A DNA stretch of 64,000 nt from Bog-105 sp965277855 (GTDB lineage Bacteria > Acidobacteriota > Terriglobia > Bryobacterales > Bryobacteraceae): the NCBI GenBank assembly GCA_965277855.1, contig OZ255847.1:5952001-6016000 (forward strand). The letters run 5' to 3'. Both the position numbers and the translations under genes were made by a program. This document shows positions 16,800-25,380 of this stretch, in pieces. The stretch's first letter is position 1. Every line of letters begins with the position of its first letter. Under the pieces are notes generated by a model. It did not search any database. It had not been told where the DNA came from and worked only from the letters and a program-made list of their open reading frames with translations.

Positions 16800-18053
16800 A
16801 TGGCGGACGATGAGAGTCAGGCGAAGCAACGGAAGTTCAAGATCCGAATCATACCGCTTCTGAGTGTGCTGGCCGCCGGGCTAACGGGTGCGATGGTGAT
16901 TCATGCGGTCGATACCGAGCCGCGCACCGACGATGCGGAGGTCTTTGCCAACTTCATCGGCATGGCGCCGGTAGTAGAGGGGCCGGTGGTGAAGCTGGCG
17001 GTGCATGACAACCAATTCGTAAAGGAAGGCGATCTGCTGTTCGACATCGACGACGCGCCTTACCTCTATGCTCTGCAGAACGCCAAATCGCAACAGGCAG
17101 CGCTGGAAGGGCAGATCGCTAATGAGCGGAGGCACATTGCGTCCCAGGGAAGTGCGGCGCTGGCGGCCGATGCTGCCACGCGTAGCGCGCAGGCCAACGT
17201 GACGCAATCGGAGGCAATGATTAACCAAGCGCGCGCGGACGTGAATCACTCACAGGCCGCGGTGAAGCAGGCAGTAGCCGAATGGGAGTATGCCAACAAC
17301 AATTTCAAACGCCTGGAGCCGCTGCTGGCAAAGCAATTCGTTACGGTCGACCAGGTAGACCAGGCGGGCTCGCTGGCAAGGGCCAGAGACGAGGCGGTCC
17401 GCCAGGCCAATGCCCAGCTCAAACTTTCCGAGGCGCGACTGGGATCGGCGCTGGCCGGTCAGCAGCAATCGGTGGCGAGCCTGGAGCAGAGCCATGCACA
17501 GGCCACACAATCGCTTCGTGCGATCGATCTGCTGGCCCCGATCGTGGCGCAACGGGGCAGCCGCGCGGCGGCGGTTCGCACGGCGCAATACAACTACGAT
17601 CACTGCCATGTCTATGCGCCGTTCGATGCACGGGTAACGAATCTGACGATCTCGGAAGGCGCCTACGCGCGCGCCGGGCAGCAGCTATTCACCATGATCG
17701 ATACCCGCACCTGGTGGGTGGTGGCAAATTACCGTGAGACGCAATTGCAGAGAATTCATCCAGGAATGCACGCCGATGTGTATGTGCTTTCGAAGGCCAG
17801 CAAACATTTTGCCGGTGTGGTGGATAGCGCGGCCTACGGCGTAACGCTGGATGCAGCAGTGGTGGGAACTCTTGCACCGGGCCTGCCGGATGCGCAGCGC
17901 ACCTTGAACTGGGTCCACTTGGCCTCACGCTACCCGGTGCGGGTGAGGATCGAGCACCCAGTTACGGACGTACTGCGCATTGGCGAGAACGCTGTGGTGA
18001 TTGTGCGCGGCGATGGCCCGGCTCATGATTCGCGTGTGAATGGGCGGCGCTAG
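16800..18053 (+). CDS. HlyD-family periplasmic adaptor (MdtN-like)
   Basis: A 417-residue membrane fusion protein. A single N-terminal anchor (IIPLLSVLAAGLTGAMVI) is followed by the family signature TDDAEVFANFIGMAPVVEG. Next come the first half of the lipoyl domain (VVKLAVHDNQFVKEGDLLF) and a long Ala/Gln-rich coiled-coil hairpin from about residue 95 to 250. The second lipoyl half and beta-barrel domain (VYAPFDARVTNLTISEGAYA, WWVVANYRETQLQRIHPGM) complete the protein. It links the inner-membrane FUSC protein to the TolC-like duct. The gene ends 2 bp before the FUSC gene. Substrates are probably aromatic acids or toxic compounds, as in MdtNOP/AaeAB systems; that is inference. Confidence 0.9.
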   Translation: MADDESQAKQRKFKIRIIPLLSVLAAGLTGAMVIHAVDTEPRTDDAEVFANFIGMAPVVEGPVVKLAVHDNQFVKEGDLLFDIDDAPYLYALQNAKSQQAALEGQIANERRHIASQGSAALAADAATRSAQANVTQSEAMINQARADVNHSQAAVKQAVAEWEYANNNFKRLEPLLAKQFVTVDQVDQAGSLARARDEAVRQANAQLKLSEARLGSALAGQQQSVASLEQSHAQATQSLRAIDLLAPIVAQRGSRAAAVRTAQYNYDHCHVYAPFDARVTNLTISEGAYARAGQQLFTMIDTRTWWVVANYRETQLQRIHPGMHADVYVLSKASKHFAGVVDSAAYGVTLDAAVVGTLAPGLPDAQRTLNWVHLASRYPVRVRIEHPVTDVLRIGENAVVIVRGDGPAHDSRVNGRR

Positions 18054-18055
18054 CG

Positions 18056-20182
18056 ATGGCCACTCTCGCGCAAACGCGTCCAGTCGGACAAACCAACGGA
18101 CCGTGGCGTTGGGTTGGTCATTTCCTGAAGCAGGAGCTGGCGCCCTATCCTGGCCGCGGCTGGACTTCCGCGCGCATGACGATTGCCGCCACGTTGATGA
18201 TGATCTGCATCATGGTGTTTCGTCTACCCGGAGCGGCACTGGGTGCGTACTACACACTGCTGTTTTCGCGAGAGAGTCCGCAAGCCACAGTGCGCGGGGC
18301 GGTCACTGCCGTCAGCGCGGTGGGTTGCTCGGTGGCGTTTGTGCTGGTGGGCGCGCTGGCGATGCTGGGCAACCCGTTCCTTCATTTTGTCTGGGTAGCG
18401 GGCATTCTCTTTGTGACGTTCTTTCTCATCAGTGCGCTTTATCAATATCCGGCGGCGACTGCCTTTGGATTTCTAGCGGTGACGTCCATTCCGATTTGGG
18501 ATTTTCCAGGTAACACCAAGCAGCAGGTCCAGGCCACACTATGGACGGCTCTGGCTATCGTAGCCGCCGCTCTTATCACGGTTGCCGTGGAGCTGGTCTC
18601 ACAGCGGGTAAATCCGTTCGATCAGTTTTCGGAGAGTCTCGATATTCGCTTAAAGACGATAGAAGATACGCTGCGCGGCTGGGCCGATGATCGCCCGCTA
18701 GCCACGTTCACGCAAGAGAAGCTTGTGCAATTTGCCATGACGGGCACGGCTACGCTACGCCGTTTACTGGCGCGGTTCAACGAGAATCCGCAATACGCGG
18801 CCGAGATGAGCGCGCTGGTCGCGCTCACCGGACGCTTGATCGATCTGTCCGCCAGCCTGGAAGAGTCGCATGCACTGGTGAGCGAACAAGACCGGAGCAT
18901 TTTCCGCGGAGCGGCTGACCATTTGCAATTCCTGCGGTCCGCTCTGGCGCGCGGTGACCTGAAGGCCGTATCGAAAATGGATGCGGCGGTGTCGCAATCG
19001 ATTCCGAACTCTTACGCGGCGGACATCGAGAATACGATTGCGCAGATTCCGCAGGTGTTTTCGGGGCTGCACCTTCTTTCCGAGTATTTCCCTTCTGCGA
19101 TCGATCTGCAAAAACGCAACCCGCTCTTCAAGGAGGATGCTTTCTCGAACGCAGACCATCTGCGCTTCGCACTAAAGGGAATGCTGGCCGCGATTTCCTG
19201 CTACCTGATCTACAACGCGATCGCTTGGCCCGGGTTGAGCACCGCAGTGGCAACCTGTATGATTACTGCGCTCACCACTGTGGGTTCGTCGCGTCAGAAG
19301 CAAATCCTGCGTGTGGGCGGGGCTATTTTAGGCGGCGTCGTAATCGGCATGAGTGCGCAGATTTTCGTGCTGCCGTACATAGACAGCATTACGGAGTTTA
19401 CGGTATTGTTCGCGGCCGTTACGGCGTGTTCCGCGTGGATTGCTACAGCGAGCCCGCGGTTGTCGTACGCGGGCGTGCAGACCGCGTTCGCTTTCTACGT
19501 CACTCATTTGCGAACGTTTGCGCCCCAAACTTCTTTAGCCGTGGCGCGCGACGATGTGCTGGGCATTTTGCTGGGACTCGGAGCCATGTGGGTGTCTTTC
19601 GACCAGATCTGGGCGAAAGATGCTGCTTTGGAAGTGCTTGATTCGTTTGTGGCCAACCTGCGACGCCTGGCCAAGTTTCACAGCAGCACGGCGAAGGGCG
19701 ACCTACGGACGGCGATCAACCGGTCGCGCACGGAACGGGCAGCCATCAACGGCAATTTCGACAGGATACGCAATGAAGCCGACGCGCTAATTTTCGAATT
19801 CGGCGCAGGCTGGCGGCAGAAGGTTGCCCTGCGTAATCAGGTACGGGCCTGGCAACCACTGTTGCGGACCTATTTTCTGCTGGAGATTTCGCTGGTGCAC
19901 TATCGTCTGCAGGCGCCCGGGCGTCTGCTCGCTGCCGACGCAGAGACGAATGTTGCAGAAAGTGAAGCTCTACTCGAACAGCTGGCCGATTTGAAAGACT
20001 CGCGGCGGAAGGATCAGATCGAGCCAACGAGGACCAGCATTCGGCAGGGTCTAGAGCGTGCAGAGCAACGGCTTGCAGGAGGCGAAGCGACAGGCGAACA
20101 GGCGAACAATAATAATCCGCTGACGATAACGCGCTCGATGCTGCGCGTGACGAGGGATTTGGCTAAGGCGATGGTGTTGTAG
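18056..20182 (+). CDS. FUSC-family inner membrane efflux protein (MdtO-like)
   Basis: A 708-residue protein with two membrane bundles separated by soluble domains, as in FUSC/AaeB/MdtO transporters. The first hydrophobic cluster spans about residues 42-185 (AATLMMICIMVF, FLVGALAMLG, ALAIVAAALITVAVE). The second spans about 375-510 (MLAAISCYLIYNAIAW, VGGAILGGVVIGMSAQIFV, LGILLGLGAMWVSF). The repeated unit and total length fit the family. It would be the energy-coupled inner-membrane part of the efflux system formed with the TolC, YtcA and HlyD genes upstream. It is the last gene of that operon; a decayed transposase lies immediately downstream. Confidence 0.9.
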   Translation: MATLAQTRPVGQTNGPWRWVGHFLKQELAPYPGRGWTSARMTIAATLMMICIMVFRLPGAALGAYYTLLFSRESPQATVRGAVTAVSAVGCSVAFVLVGALAMLGNPFLHFVWVAGILFVTFFLISALYQYPAATAFGFLAVTSIPIWDFPGNTKQQVQATLWTALAIVAAALITVAVELVSQRVNPFDQFSESLDIRLKTIEDTLRGWADDRPLATFTQEKLVQFAMTGTATLRRLLARFNENPQYAAEMSALVALTGRLIDLSASLEESHALVSEQDRSIFRGAADHLQFLRSALARGDLKAVSKMDAAVSQSIPNSYAADIENTIAQIPQVFSGLHLLSEYFPSAIDLQKRNPLFKEDAFSNADHLRFALKGMLAAISCYLIYNAIAWPGLSTAVATCMITALTTVGSSRQKQILRVGGAILGGVVIGMSAQIFVLPYIDSITEFTVLFAAVTACSAWIATASPRLSYAGVQTAFAFYVTHLRTFAPQTSLAVARDDVLGILLGLGAMWVSFDQIWAKDAALEVLDSFVANLRRLAKFHSSTAKGDLRTAINRSRTERAAINGNFDRIRNEADALIFEFGAGWRQKVALRNQVRAWQPLLRTYFLLEISLVHYRLQAPGRLLAADAETNVAESEALLEQLADLKDSRRKDQIEPTRTSIRQGLERAEQRLAGGEATGEQANNNNPLTITRSMLRVTRDLAKAMVL

Positions 20183-20185
20183 GTC

Positions 20186-20392
20186 AGGAAAAATGTCCTT
20201 AAGCGCGGCCCACGGCCCTTCAGCCAATCGTGACGGCTGCCGTCGACCAGCAGCATCATACCCTCTTGCGATCGTCACTCGCGCCCCTTTTATTTGTTGC
20301 AGCTCTTTCTGGCTCAACTCTGTCACCCTCTCATTTCTTCCGATGACAGAATCGCGGAACACTTAAGGGGTGACAAAATCGCTGACCAACAT
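20186..20392 (-). mobile_element. internally deleted transposase remnant (ISNCY-like)
   Basis: On the minus strand, one frame gives VTELSQKELQQIK, the start typical of ISNCY-type transposases. A different frame about 50 bases later gives LLVDGSRHDWLKGRGPRL, the conserved D-G-S-x-H-D-W-x-x-x-R-G-P block around the first catalytic Asp of their integrase-like domain. The region between has been deleted and the frame shifted, and the rest of the gene is gone. Ahead of the start are two related 19-bp repeats (TGACAGAATCGCGGA at 20344 and TGACAAAATCGCTGA at 20371), probably the old terminal repeat. The element occupies most of the 306-bp gap between the FUSC gene and the TonB receptor gene. Confidence 0.6.
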
Positions 20393-20411
20393 CAAATTGC
20401 AAGTTGAGGGA

Positions 20412-20440
20412 TTGACGTACCTGGAAATTCCTGCTAGAAA
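20412..20440 (+). promoter_or_regulatory. candidate sigma-70-type promoter for the TonB-dependent receptor gene
   Basis: TTGACG at 20412-20417 and TAGAAA at 20435-20440 are separated by 17 bp, close to the -35/-10 consensus. The -10 box lies about 48 bp before the receptor ATG. It is at the correct distance and orientation and lies outside the transposase remnant. Not tested. Confidence 0.5.
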
Positions 20441-20488
20441 TTAACAAAAGTGTATTAGTCTCTAGTTTCACAAAAAAAGGGTTTTTCC

Positions 20489-23400
20489 ATGCTTAAGAGG
20501 TTACCTCGTTCGTATCTTTTAGGAGTAATAGCGCTTGTCTGCCTTACTCCAGCCGTCTACGGCCAAACCACGTTTGGTTCGGTAGTCGGAACCGTCACTG
20601 ATCCCTCCGGTGCCGCCATGGCCAGCACGGAGGTCACACTTACCAATCTCGGGACGCAAGAAAAGCGCACCGATACAACCAATGCTGATGGTGCTTACAC
20701 ATTCGTGAACGTCGCGCCGTCGAACTACTCGGTAGAAGTCCAGAAGCCGGGATTCAAGCGCACGCTGCGCACTCCCGTGGTCGTCCAAACCGGCACAACC
20801 AGCAAAATTGACGTGGCGCTCGAAGTAGGCGCTGTCAACCAGACCGTCGAAGTCACTGCGCAAACTCCGTTACTCGCTCCCGAATCCTCCTCCCTGGGAC
20901 AAGTCATCGACGAACGCAAAACAGTGGAACTGCCGTTAAATGGCCGTAATCCGCTGAACCTTGTCGCCCTGGTTCCGTCAGTCGTTCCGCAAGGCGGCGC
21001 GATGGGCACCACCAACGGAACCAACCCGTTCGCCTGGGGCAACTATCAGATTGGCGGCGGCATGGCTAACCAGAGCATGGTTTGGCTCGATGGCTCGCCG
21101 GTAAACGGAAGCTACATCAACATCACGGCGTTGATCCCTACTCAGGACTCCCTGCAGGAGTTCAAAGTGGCCACCAACAATCTATCGCCCGAGTACGGCC
21201 GTTTCGCCGGCGGCGTGGTGAACTTCACCACCAAATCGGGCAGCAACGAAATTCACGGAACCGGCTGGGAGTATTTGCGCAATAAGGTCCTCGACGCCAA
21301 TACGTTCTTCAACAACAAGAACGGAACGCCCGTTGGCGCATTCACGCAAAACCAGTTCGGCGGCAACTTTGGCGGTCCCGTTTACATTCCCAAAATCTAC
21401 GATGGCCGCAATAAGACATTCTTCTTTGTCGATTACGAAGGGTTTCGGCTGCGGCAGGGCGCTTCCTACACCGAAAACGTACCTGATGCCGTCTCACGCA
21501 CCGGCGACCTAAGCGCTTTGGCAACAGGGCTGGGCAAAAACATCTATGACCCGCTGACTACCTGCGGCCCCCTAAGTCAGGGTTATACCAGGGTCTGCAG
21601 CGGCACCGAAAAGACCGGAGACCGCCTCCAGTTTCCTGGCAATGTCATCCCGACGAATCGCATCAATCCCACTTCCGTGAAGCTTCTCAATCTGTTTCCG
21701 ACGCCGAATGCTGCCGGTCTCGCGAATCAGGTCAACAACTGGACCTCAAACTCCAGCCAGGGTGGCAACCAGAACGAAACTGTCGCCCGTATCGACCAGA
21801 ATGTTTCGGACAAGCAGCACATTTCCGCCCGCTACACTTACTGGGGCAATCTGAATCTGCCGACCGATCCCTTTCACAACGGAGTCTGCCAAGATCGCTG
21901 CACCGAAGTTTTCAACACCAACAACTTCGTCCTGAGCGATACGTACTCGTTCAATCCGACAACCATTTTGGAAGTTCGCTTGAGCTATCAGCGTTTCAAC
22001 TACGATCGGACTCCCGAGACCATCGGCTACGACTTAACTCAACTCGGCTGGCCCGCAGTCAATAACACTCAGGCTGTTTTTCGCGACCTGCCCGTTCCGA
22101 TCATCAACGGCTTTGAAGGTCCTTTCAGCAGCCAGGGCGCGGGTAGCGTGATTATCGATCGCAACGATAACTATCGCGCCGCCGGTACACTTACCAAGAT
22201 CTCAGGCAACCACACTTTCAAGTTCGGGGCCGAGTTTCTCCGCCTAACGCACAACTATACTCAGACTAACAACCCGACCGGTGCCTTCAATTTCAATCCA
22301 GACTTAACGGCATTGAATGCAAGCGACTCGAGCGTTGGCGGTCTGGGTCTCGCCACTTTCCTCCTTGGCTATCCCTCGGGCGGCAACGCCTCGAGCCCGG
22401 CTTTGGTCGCTGCTCAGCAACTTTATCCTGCAGCCTTCTTCAACGACGATTGGCACGTCACCCCTAAACTGACCTTGAACCTGGGCGTTCGCTGGGAGCA
22501 TTCCGGGCCATGGACCGAGCGTTTCGACCGTATTTCTTTCTTCAATCCTGGACAGCCCAACTCTGTATTGCAGGCGCAAGGCATCAACCAGCCGGGCAAC
22601 ATCGACCTGGTGAATACACCGCCTGACACTTACCGCAGCGCCATTCTTCCCAACTATAAACAGTGGGCGCCACGCGCCGGCATGGCTTACCAGATCTTTA
22701 ACAAGACGGTTTTCCACGCCGGTTATGGCGTGTTCTGGCTGCCTAATGACGTTGCCTGGGACACCAGCCCAAATAACGACAACCTCAACAGCTATTCCAC
22801 ACCGGTTCTCGAATCGACGGTAACCGGTCTGCCTGCCTGCTTTAATCACGGTGGCTGCAACGCCGCCGGACCGACCACGGGCAGCGGCGCTTACACCATT
22901 TCCAATCCGTTTCCAGGTGGAATTCTTCCACCTCCCGGCCGCAGTCCCGGTTATGCTCAAGCACTTCTCGGAACGGGCATCAACATGAACCAATTGCGTA
23001 ATCCTTACGGTTACGCACAGCAGTGGAATGCCGATCTTCAGCAGCAATTCGGCAATGGCTTCCTGCTCGATATTGCTTACGGCGGAGCTAAAGGGACGCA
23101 TCTCCCGGTAGAATCTCCGCAACTCGATCAGTTGCCCGATAATTATCTCGCACTCGGCCAAGGCCTCACTAACACCGTCGCCAATCCCTACTTCGGAATT
23201 GTCACTGCTCCTGGCGCTTCGCTCGGAGCGGCCACAATCCAGGCTGGGCAATTGCTCCGTCCGTTTCCTCAATACAACGGCATAAACTACGCCGGTCAGG
23301 GAATCGGCGATTCCACGTACGAGTCGCTTCAGGTTAAGGCCGAAAAGCGTTTCTCAGGTGGTAACTCGATTCTCGTCGCTTATACCCACGCCAAGCTGAT

Positions 23401-24067
23401 CAGCAACACCGACACGATCACGGGTTGGCTCGAAAACGGTGGTACCGGCGGCGTTCAGGATTGGAATAACTTCAAAGCCGAAAAGTCGCTTGCCTCGTTT
23501 GATGTGCCAGACCGTCTGGTCGTCAGCTATGTCCTCGACGTTCCGGTTGGTAAAGGCCGCAAATACATGAGCAATGCCAATGGCTTAGTTAATGCCGCCA
23601 TCGGCGGTTGGGGATTCCAAGGTATTACCACCATCCAAGAGGGTTTCCCGCTTCATTTCGGCACCAACTCAAACAACACCAACTCGTTCGGCGGAGGACA
23701 GCGGCCCAATGTTGTAGCCGGCTGTAATCCCGTCATCTCAGGTTCTGCTCAGTCTCGCTTGAACGAATACTTCAACACCAGCTGTTTCACGCAGCCGGCC
23801 CAATTCACCTTTGGAGACGCCAGCCGCACCGATCCGGTCTTGCGCTCGCCAGGAGTCGCTAACTGGGATTTCACTGCCTTCAAGAGCTTTGCGCTCTCTC
23901 CCGAAGGTCGAGTCAATCTCCAGTTCCGAGCGGAGTTCTTCAACATCTTCAACCGGGTGCAGTTCAATTACCCCGGTCAGACTCAAGGCTCTTCCTCGTT
24001 CGGCGTCATCAGCAGCCAAATCAATCAGCCGCGGCTGATTCAGTTCGCGCTGCGACTGTCCTTCTAA
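20489..24067 (+). CDS. Oar-like TonB-dependent receptor with carboxypeptidase-regulatory domain
   Basis: A 1192-residue outer-membrane protein. The signal peptide (YLLGVIALVCLTPAVYGQ) is followed by a carboxypeptidase-regulatory-like/CNA-type domain (GSVVGTVTDPSGAAMASTEV, about residues 30-115). A plug domain follows (LNGRNPLNLVALVPSV; YQIGGGMANQSMVWLDGSPV), and then a long beta-barrel ending in the aromatic F-A-L-R-L-S-F. This architecture is strongly expanded in acidobacteria and is thought to import glycans or other large substrates with TonB energy, or to act in adhesion like Myxococcus Oar. The substrate is unknown. Codons favour C in the third position, unlike the G-ending amidohydrolase genes, which hints at high expression. 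It has its own promoter and a strong terminator, so it is monocistronic. Confidence 0.95.
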   Translation: MLKRLPRSYLLGVIALVCLTPAVYGQTTFGSVVGTVTDPSGAAMASTEVTLTNLGTQEKRTDTTNADGAYTFVNVAPSNYSVEVQKPGFKRTLRTPVVVQTGTTSKIDVALEVGAVNQTVEVTAQTPLLAPESSSLGQVIDERKTVELPLNGRNPLNLVALVPSVVPQGGAMGTTNGTNPFAWGNYQIGGGMANQSMVWLDGSPVNGSYINITALIPTQDSLQEFKVATNNLSPEYGRFAGGVVNFTTKSGSNEIHGTGWEYLRNKVLDANTFFNNKNGTPVGAFTQNQFGGNFGGPVYIPKIYDGRNKTFFFVDYEGFRLRQGASYTENVPDAVSRTGDLSALATGLGKNIYDPLTTCGPLSQGYTRVCSGTEKTGDRLQFPGNVIPTNRINPTSVKLLNLFPTPNAAGLANQVNNWTSNSSQGGNQNETVARIDQNVSDKQHISARYTYWGNLNLPTDPFHNGVCQDRCTEVFNTNNFVLSDTYSFNPTTILEVRLSYQRFNYDRTPETIGYDLTQLGWPAVNNTQAVFRDLPVPIINGFEGPFSSQGAGSVIIDRNDNYRAAGTLTKISGNHTFKFGAEFLRLTHNYTQTNNPTGAFNFNPDLTALNASDSSVGGLGLATFLLGYPSGGNASSPALVAAQQLYPAAFFNDDWHVTPKLTLNLGVRWEHSGPWTERFDRISFFNPGQPNSVLQAQGINQPGNIDLVNTPPDTYRSAILPNYKQWAPRAGMAYQIFNKTVFHAGYGVFWLPNDVAWDTSPNNDNLNSYSTPVLESTVTGLPACFNHGGCNAAGPTTGSGAYTISNPFPGGILPPPGRSPGYAQALLGTGINMNQLRNPYGYAQQWNADLQQQFGNGFLLDIAYGGAKGTHLPVESPQLDQLPDNYLALGQGLTNTVANPYFGIVTAPGASLGAATIQAGQLLRPFPQYNGINYAGQGIGDSTYESLQVKAEKRFSGGNSILVAYTHAKLISNTDTITGWLENGGTGGVQDWNNFKAEKSLASFDVPDRLVVSYVLDVPVGKGRKYMSNANGLVNAAIGGWGFQGITTIQEGFPLHFGTNSNNTNSFGGGQRPNVVAGCNPVISGSAQSRLNEYFNTSCFTQPAQFTFGDASRTDPVLRSPGVANWDFTAFKSFALSPEGRVNLQFRAEFFNIFNRVQFNYPGQTQGSSSFGVISSQINQPRLIQFALRLSF

Positions 24068-24088
24068 TCGCCCAGCTTCACAAAACAA

Positions 24089-24125
24089 AAAGGCCGGACT
24101 CGTCTAATCGACGACTCCGGCCTTT
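24089..24125. terminator. bidirectional intrinsic terminator
   Basis: A stem of about 15 bp with one mismatch (AAAGGCCGGA-C-TCGTC pairing with GACGA-C-TCCGGCCTTT) and a 5-nt loop TAATC. It is flanked by A-rich sequence on the left and a T-rich run on the right. It sits between the convergent TonB receptor and Uma2 genes and can serve both. Confidence 0.88.
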
Positions 24126-24138
24126 CTCTTTGCAGCAC

Positions 24139-24765
24139 CTAGCCTTCTAATTCTTCCCAAATCGGCGCGCAGTCGATGACGAATCCTGGCAGCACAGTGG
24201 ATCGAACTTCCGTTGCATCGGGTATCTCGACCATCTCGGCCGCAGGCAGGAAAACGTAGGCTGTTTTCAGCTTGGGGTGGAGAAGAACAGCCTCGGTCAC
24301 ACCGGACTCGATCCATTTTCGACATTTTTCCTGCTGCTGCGCCAGCCTGTCCGACGGAGACGTTACTTCAATCAGAAACGTGGGGACGTGGCGAGTCTTA
24401 GTGATGGTGCGAGTGGCGGCTTTGCCTTCCCGCTTCAAGGTCTCTTTCGGTACCCACGCGGCATCGGGAGAGCGTTTGGCGCCGCTCGGTAAATTGAAGG
24501 TGGCGCTGGCATCGAAAGCGCGTCCAGTTCCGTCTCGCCTTGCCCAATTTGCCAGTTGGCGGGATGCTTCACAACTGCTGTAGGCGCTCTCTTCGCTGTT
24601 TCCGGGGGTCACAATGATATTCCCTTCTTCATCCATTTCCAGCGAGGCTTCCGGGTACATCTCGCAGGCTCGTTCGAAGCGGTCGTCGCGATCCTGGTCA
24701 GCATCGCCCGCCGTAATAATAACGACCTGGCCGGGCGCGTCTAACAGATCGAGAAAGTCGGGCAT
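24139..24765 (-). CDS. Uma2-family (DUF820) putative endonuclease
   Basis: A 208-residue protein of the Uma2 family with the PD-(D/E)xK-like fold. The core residues are visible as RSPDAAWV and FLIEVTSPSD, followed by QQEKCRKWIESGVTEAVLL, the usual C-terminal helix-strand. The family is expanded in cyanobacteria and other environmental bacteria and is often found near mobile elements; its biological target is unknown. Here it lies next to a REP element and decayed RAYT gene. The stop is 14 bp from the shared terminator. No antitoxin-like partner is adjacent. Confidence 0.8.
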   Translation of the reverse strand: MPDFLDLLDAPGQVVIITAGDADQDRDDRFERACEMYPEASLEMDEEGNIIVTPGNSEESAYSSCEASRQLANWARRDGTGRAFDASATFNLPSGAKRSPDAAWVPKETLKREGKAATRTITKTRHVPTFLIEVTSPSDRLAQQQEKCRKWIESGVTEAVLLHPKLKTAYVFLPAAEMVEIPDATEVRSTVLPGFVIDCAPIWEELEG

Positions 24766-24799
24766 ACCTTCAGTCTAGCTACTTCACCTTTCTTATGTG

Positions 24800-24886
24800 G
24801 AGCGGGCTTTCAGCCTGCAAAGTCGGCTTTCAAGGCGACTTAAATGCCGCCGGGAACGGCGGCATAGCAGGTCTGGAGACCCGCTC
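24800..24886. repeat. REP-like palindromic element with cloverleaf potential
   Basis: An outer stem GAGCGGG (24800-24806) pairs with CCCGCTC (24880-24886), and the adjoining GCCTGC pairs with GCAGG. Inside are two hairpins: AAGTCG/CGACTT (about 24820-24841) and GCCGCC/GGCGGC (about 24846-24862). The 3' end touches the stop codon of the RAYT-type gene, the usual arrangement of a REP element beside its transposase. Confidence 0.65.
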
Positions 24887-25359
24887 TACGGGTCGCGCAG
24901 ATCGGCGTAGGCGCTCGACCATTTATACTGATCCGAACTAGCGACCAAGCCCGCGCGCACCGGGTTATCTTCGATGTACTTCCGTACTCGCTCAAACTCG
25001 GCTTCATCCCGAATCCAGTGATCATAAGATTCGCTTTGCCAGAAAGATTCGCCAGTTCGGTTTAAAATCCGGTTCGCTTCACGAGATGTGTAGCCCTTCA
25101 CTGACTGCAGAAATTGTGCCGGCGGCACTCGGGGACTCACCAAAAAAAGCACATGGTTGCTCATGACAACCCAGGCGTGTAGGTCGTAGAACTCCAAACG
25201 CTGCTCCGCGTACCGGATCGACGCAAGCACTAAGCCGGCAATTGAGTCTATTCTTAACCAAGTAGGTCCTGACCGGGCTTCATCGAGAAAGCGATCCATC
25301 CACGCAAACGTTTTCCCGGCAGAACTTAAGGAAGCGGGAGGAAAACGATTCTGCGGCAA
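24886..25359 (-). pseudogene. REP-associated tyrosine transposase (RAYT), decayed
   Basis: The frame encodes most of a Y1/HUH-type REP-associated transposase: GPTWLRIDSIAGLV, KGYTSREANRIL with the candidate catalytic Tyr, ESYDHWIRDEAEFERVRKYI and DNPVRAGLV. Two defects suggest loss of function. First, homology extends upstream in frame as DWHLKGSLPQN but runs straight into the TGA that ends the TPR gene, so the N-terminus of the domain is missing; only a TTG at 25359 could start it. Second, the HUH motif, normally N-H-V-H, reads NHVLFLV, so the second metal-binding His is gone. A REP palindrome abuts its 3' end. The fusion point implies insertion or deletion exactly at the TPR stop codon. Confidence 0.75.
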
Positions 25360-25380
25360 ACTGCCCTTGAGGTGCCAATC

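Noticed and set aside
22304..23272. 322-codon minus-strand ORF inside the TonB receptor gene
   Set aside because: Antisense shadow produced by C-rich third positions of the receptor gene; no domain or ribosome-binding site supports it.
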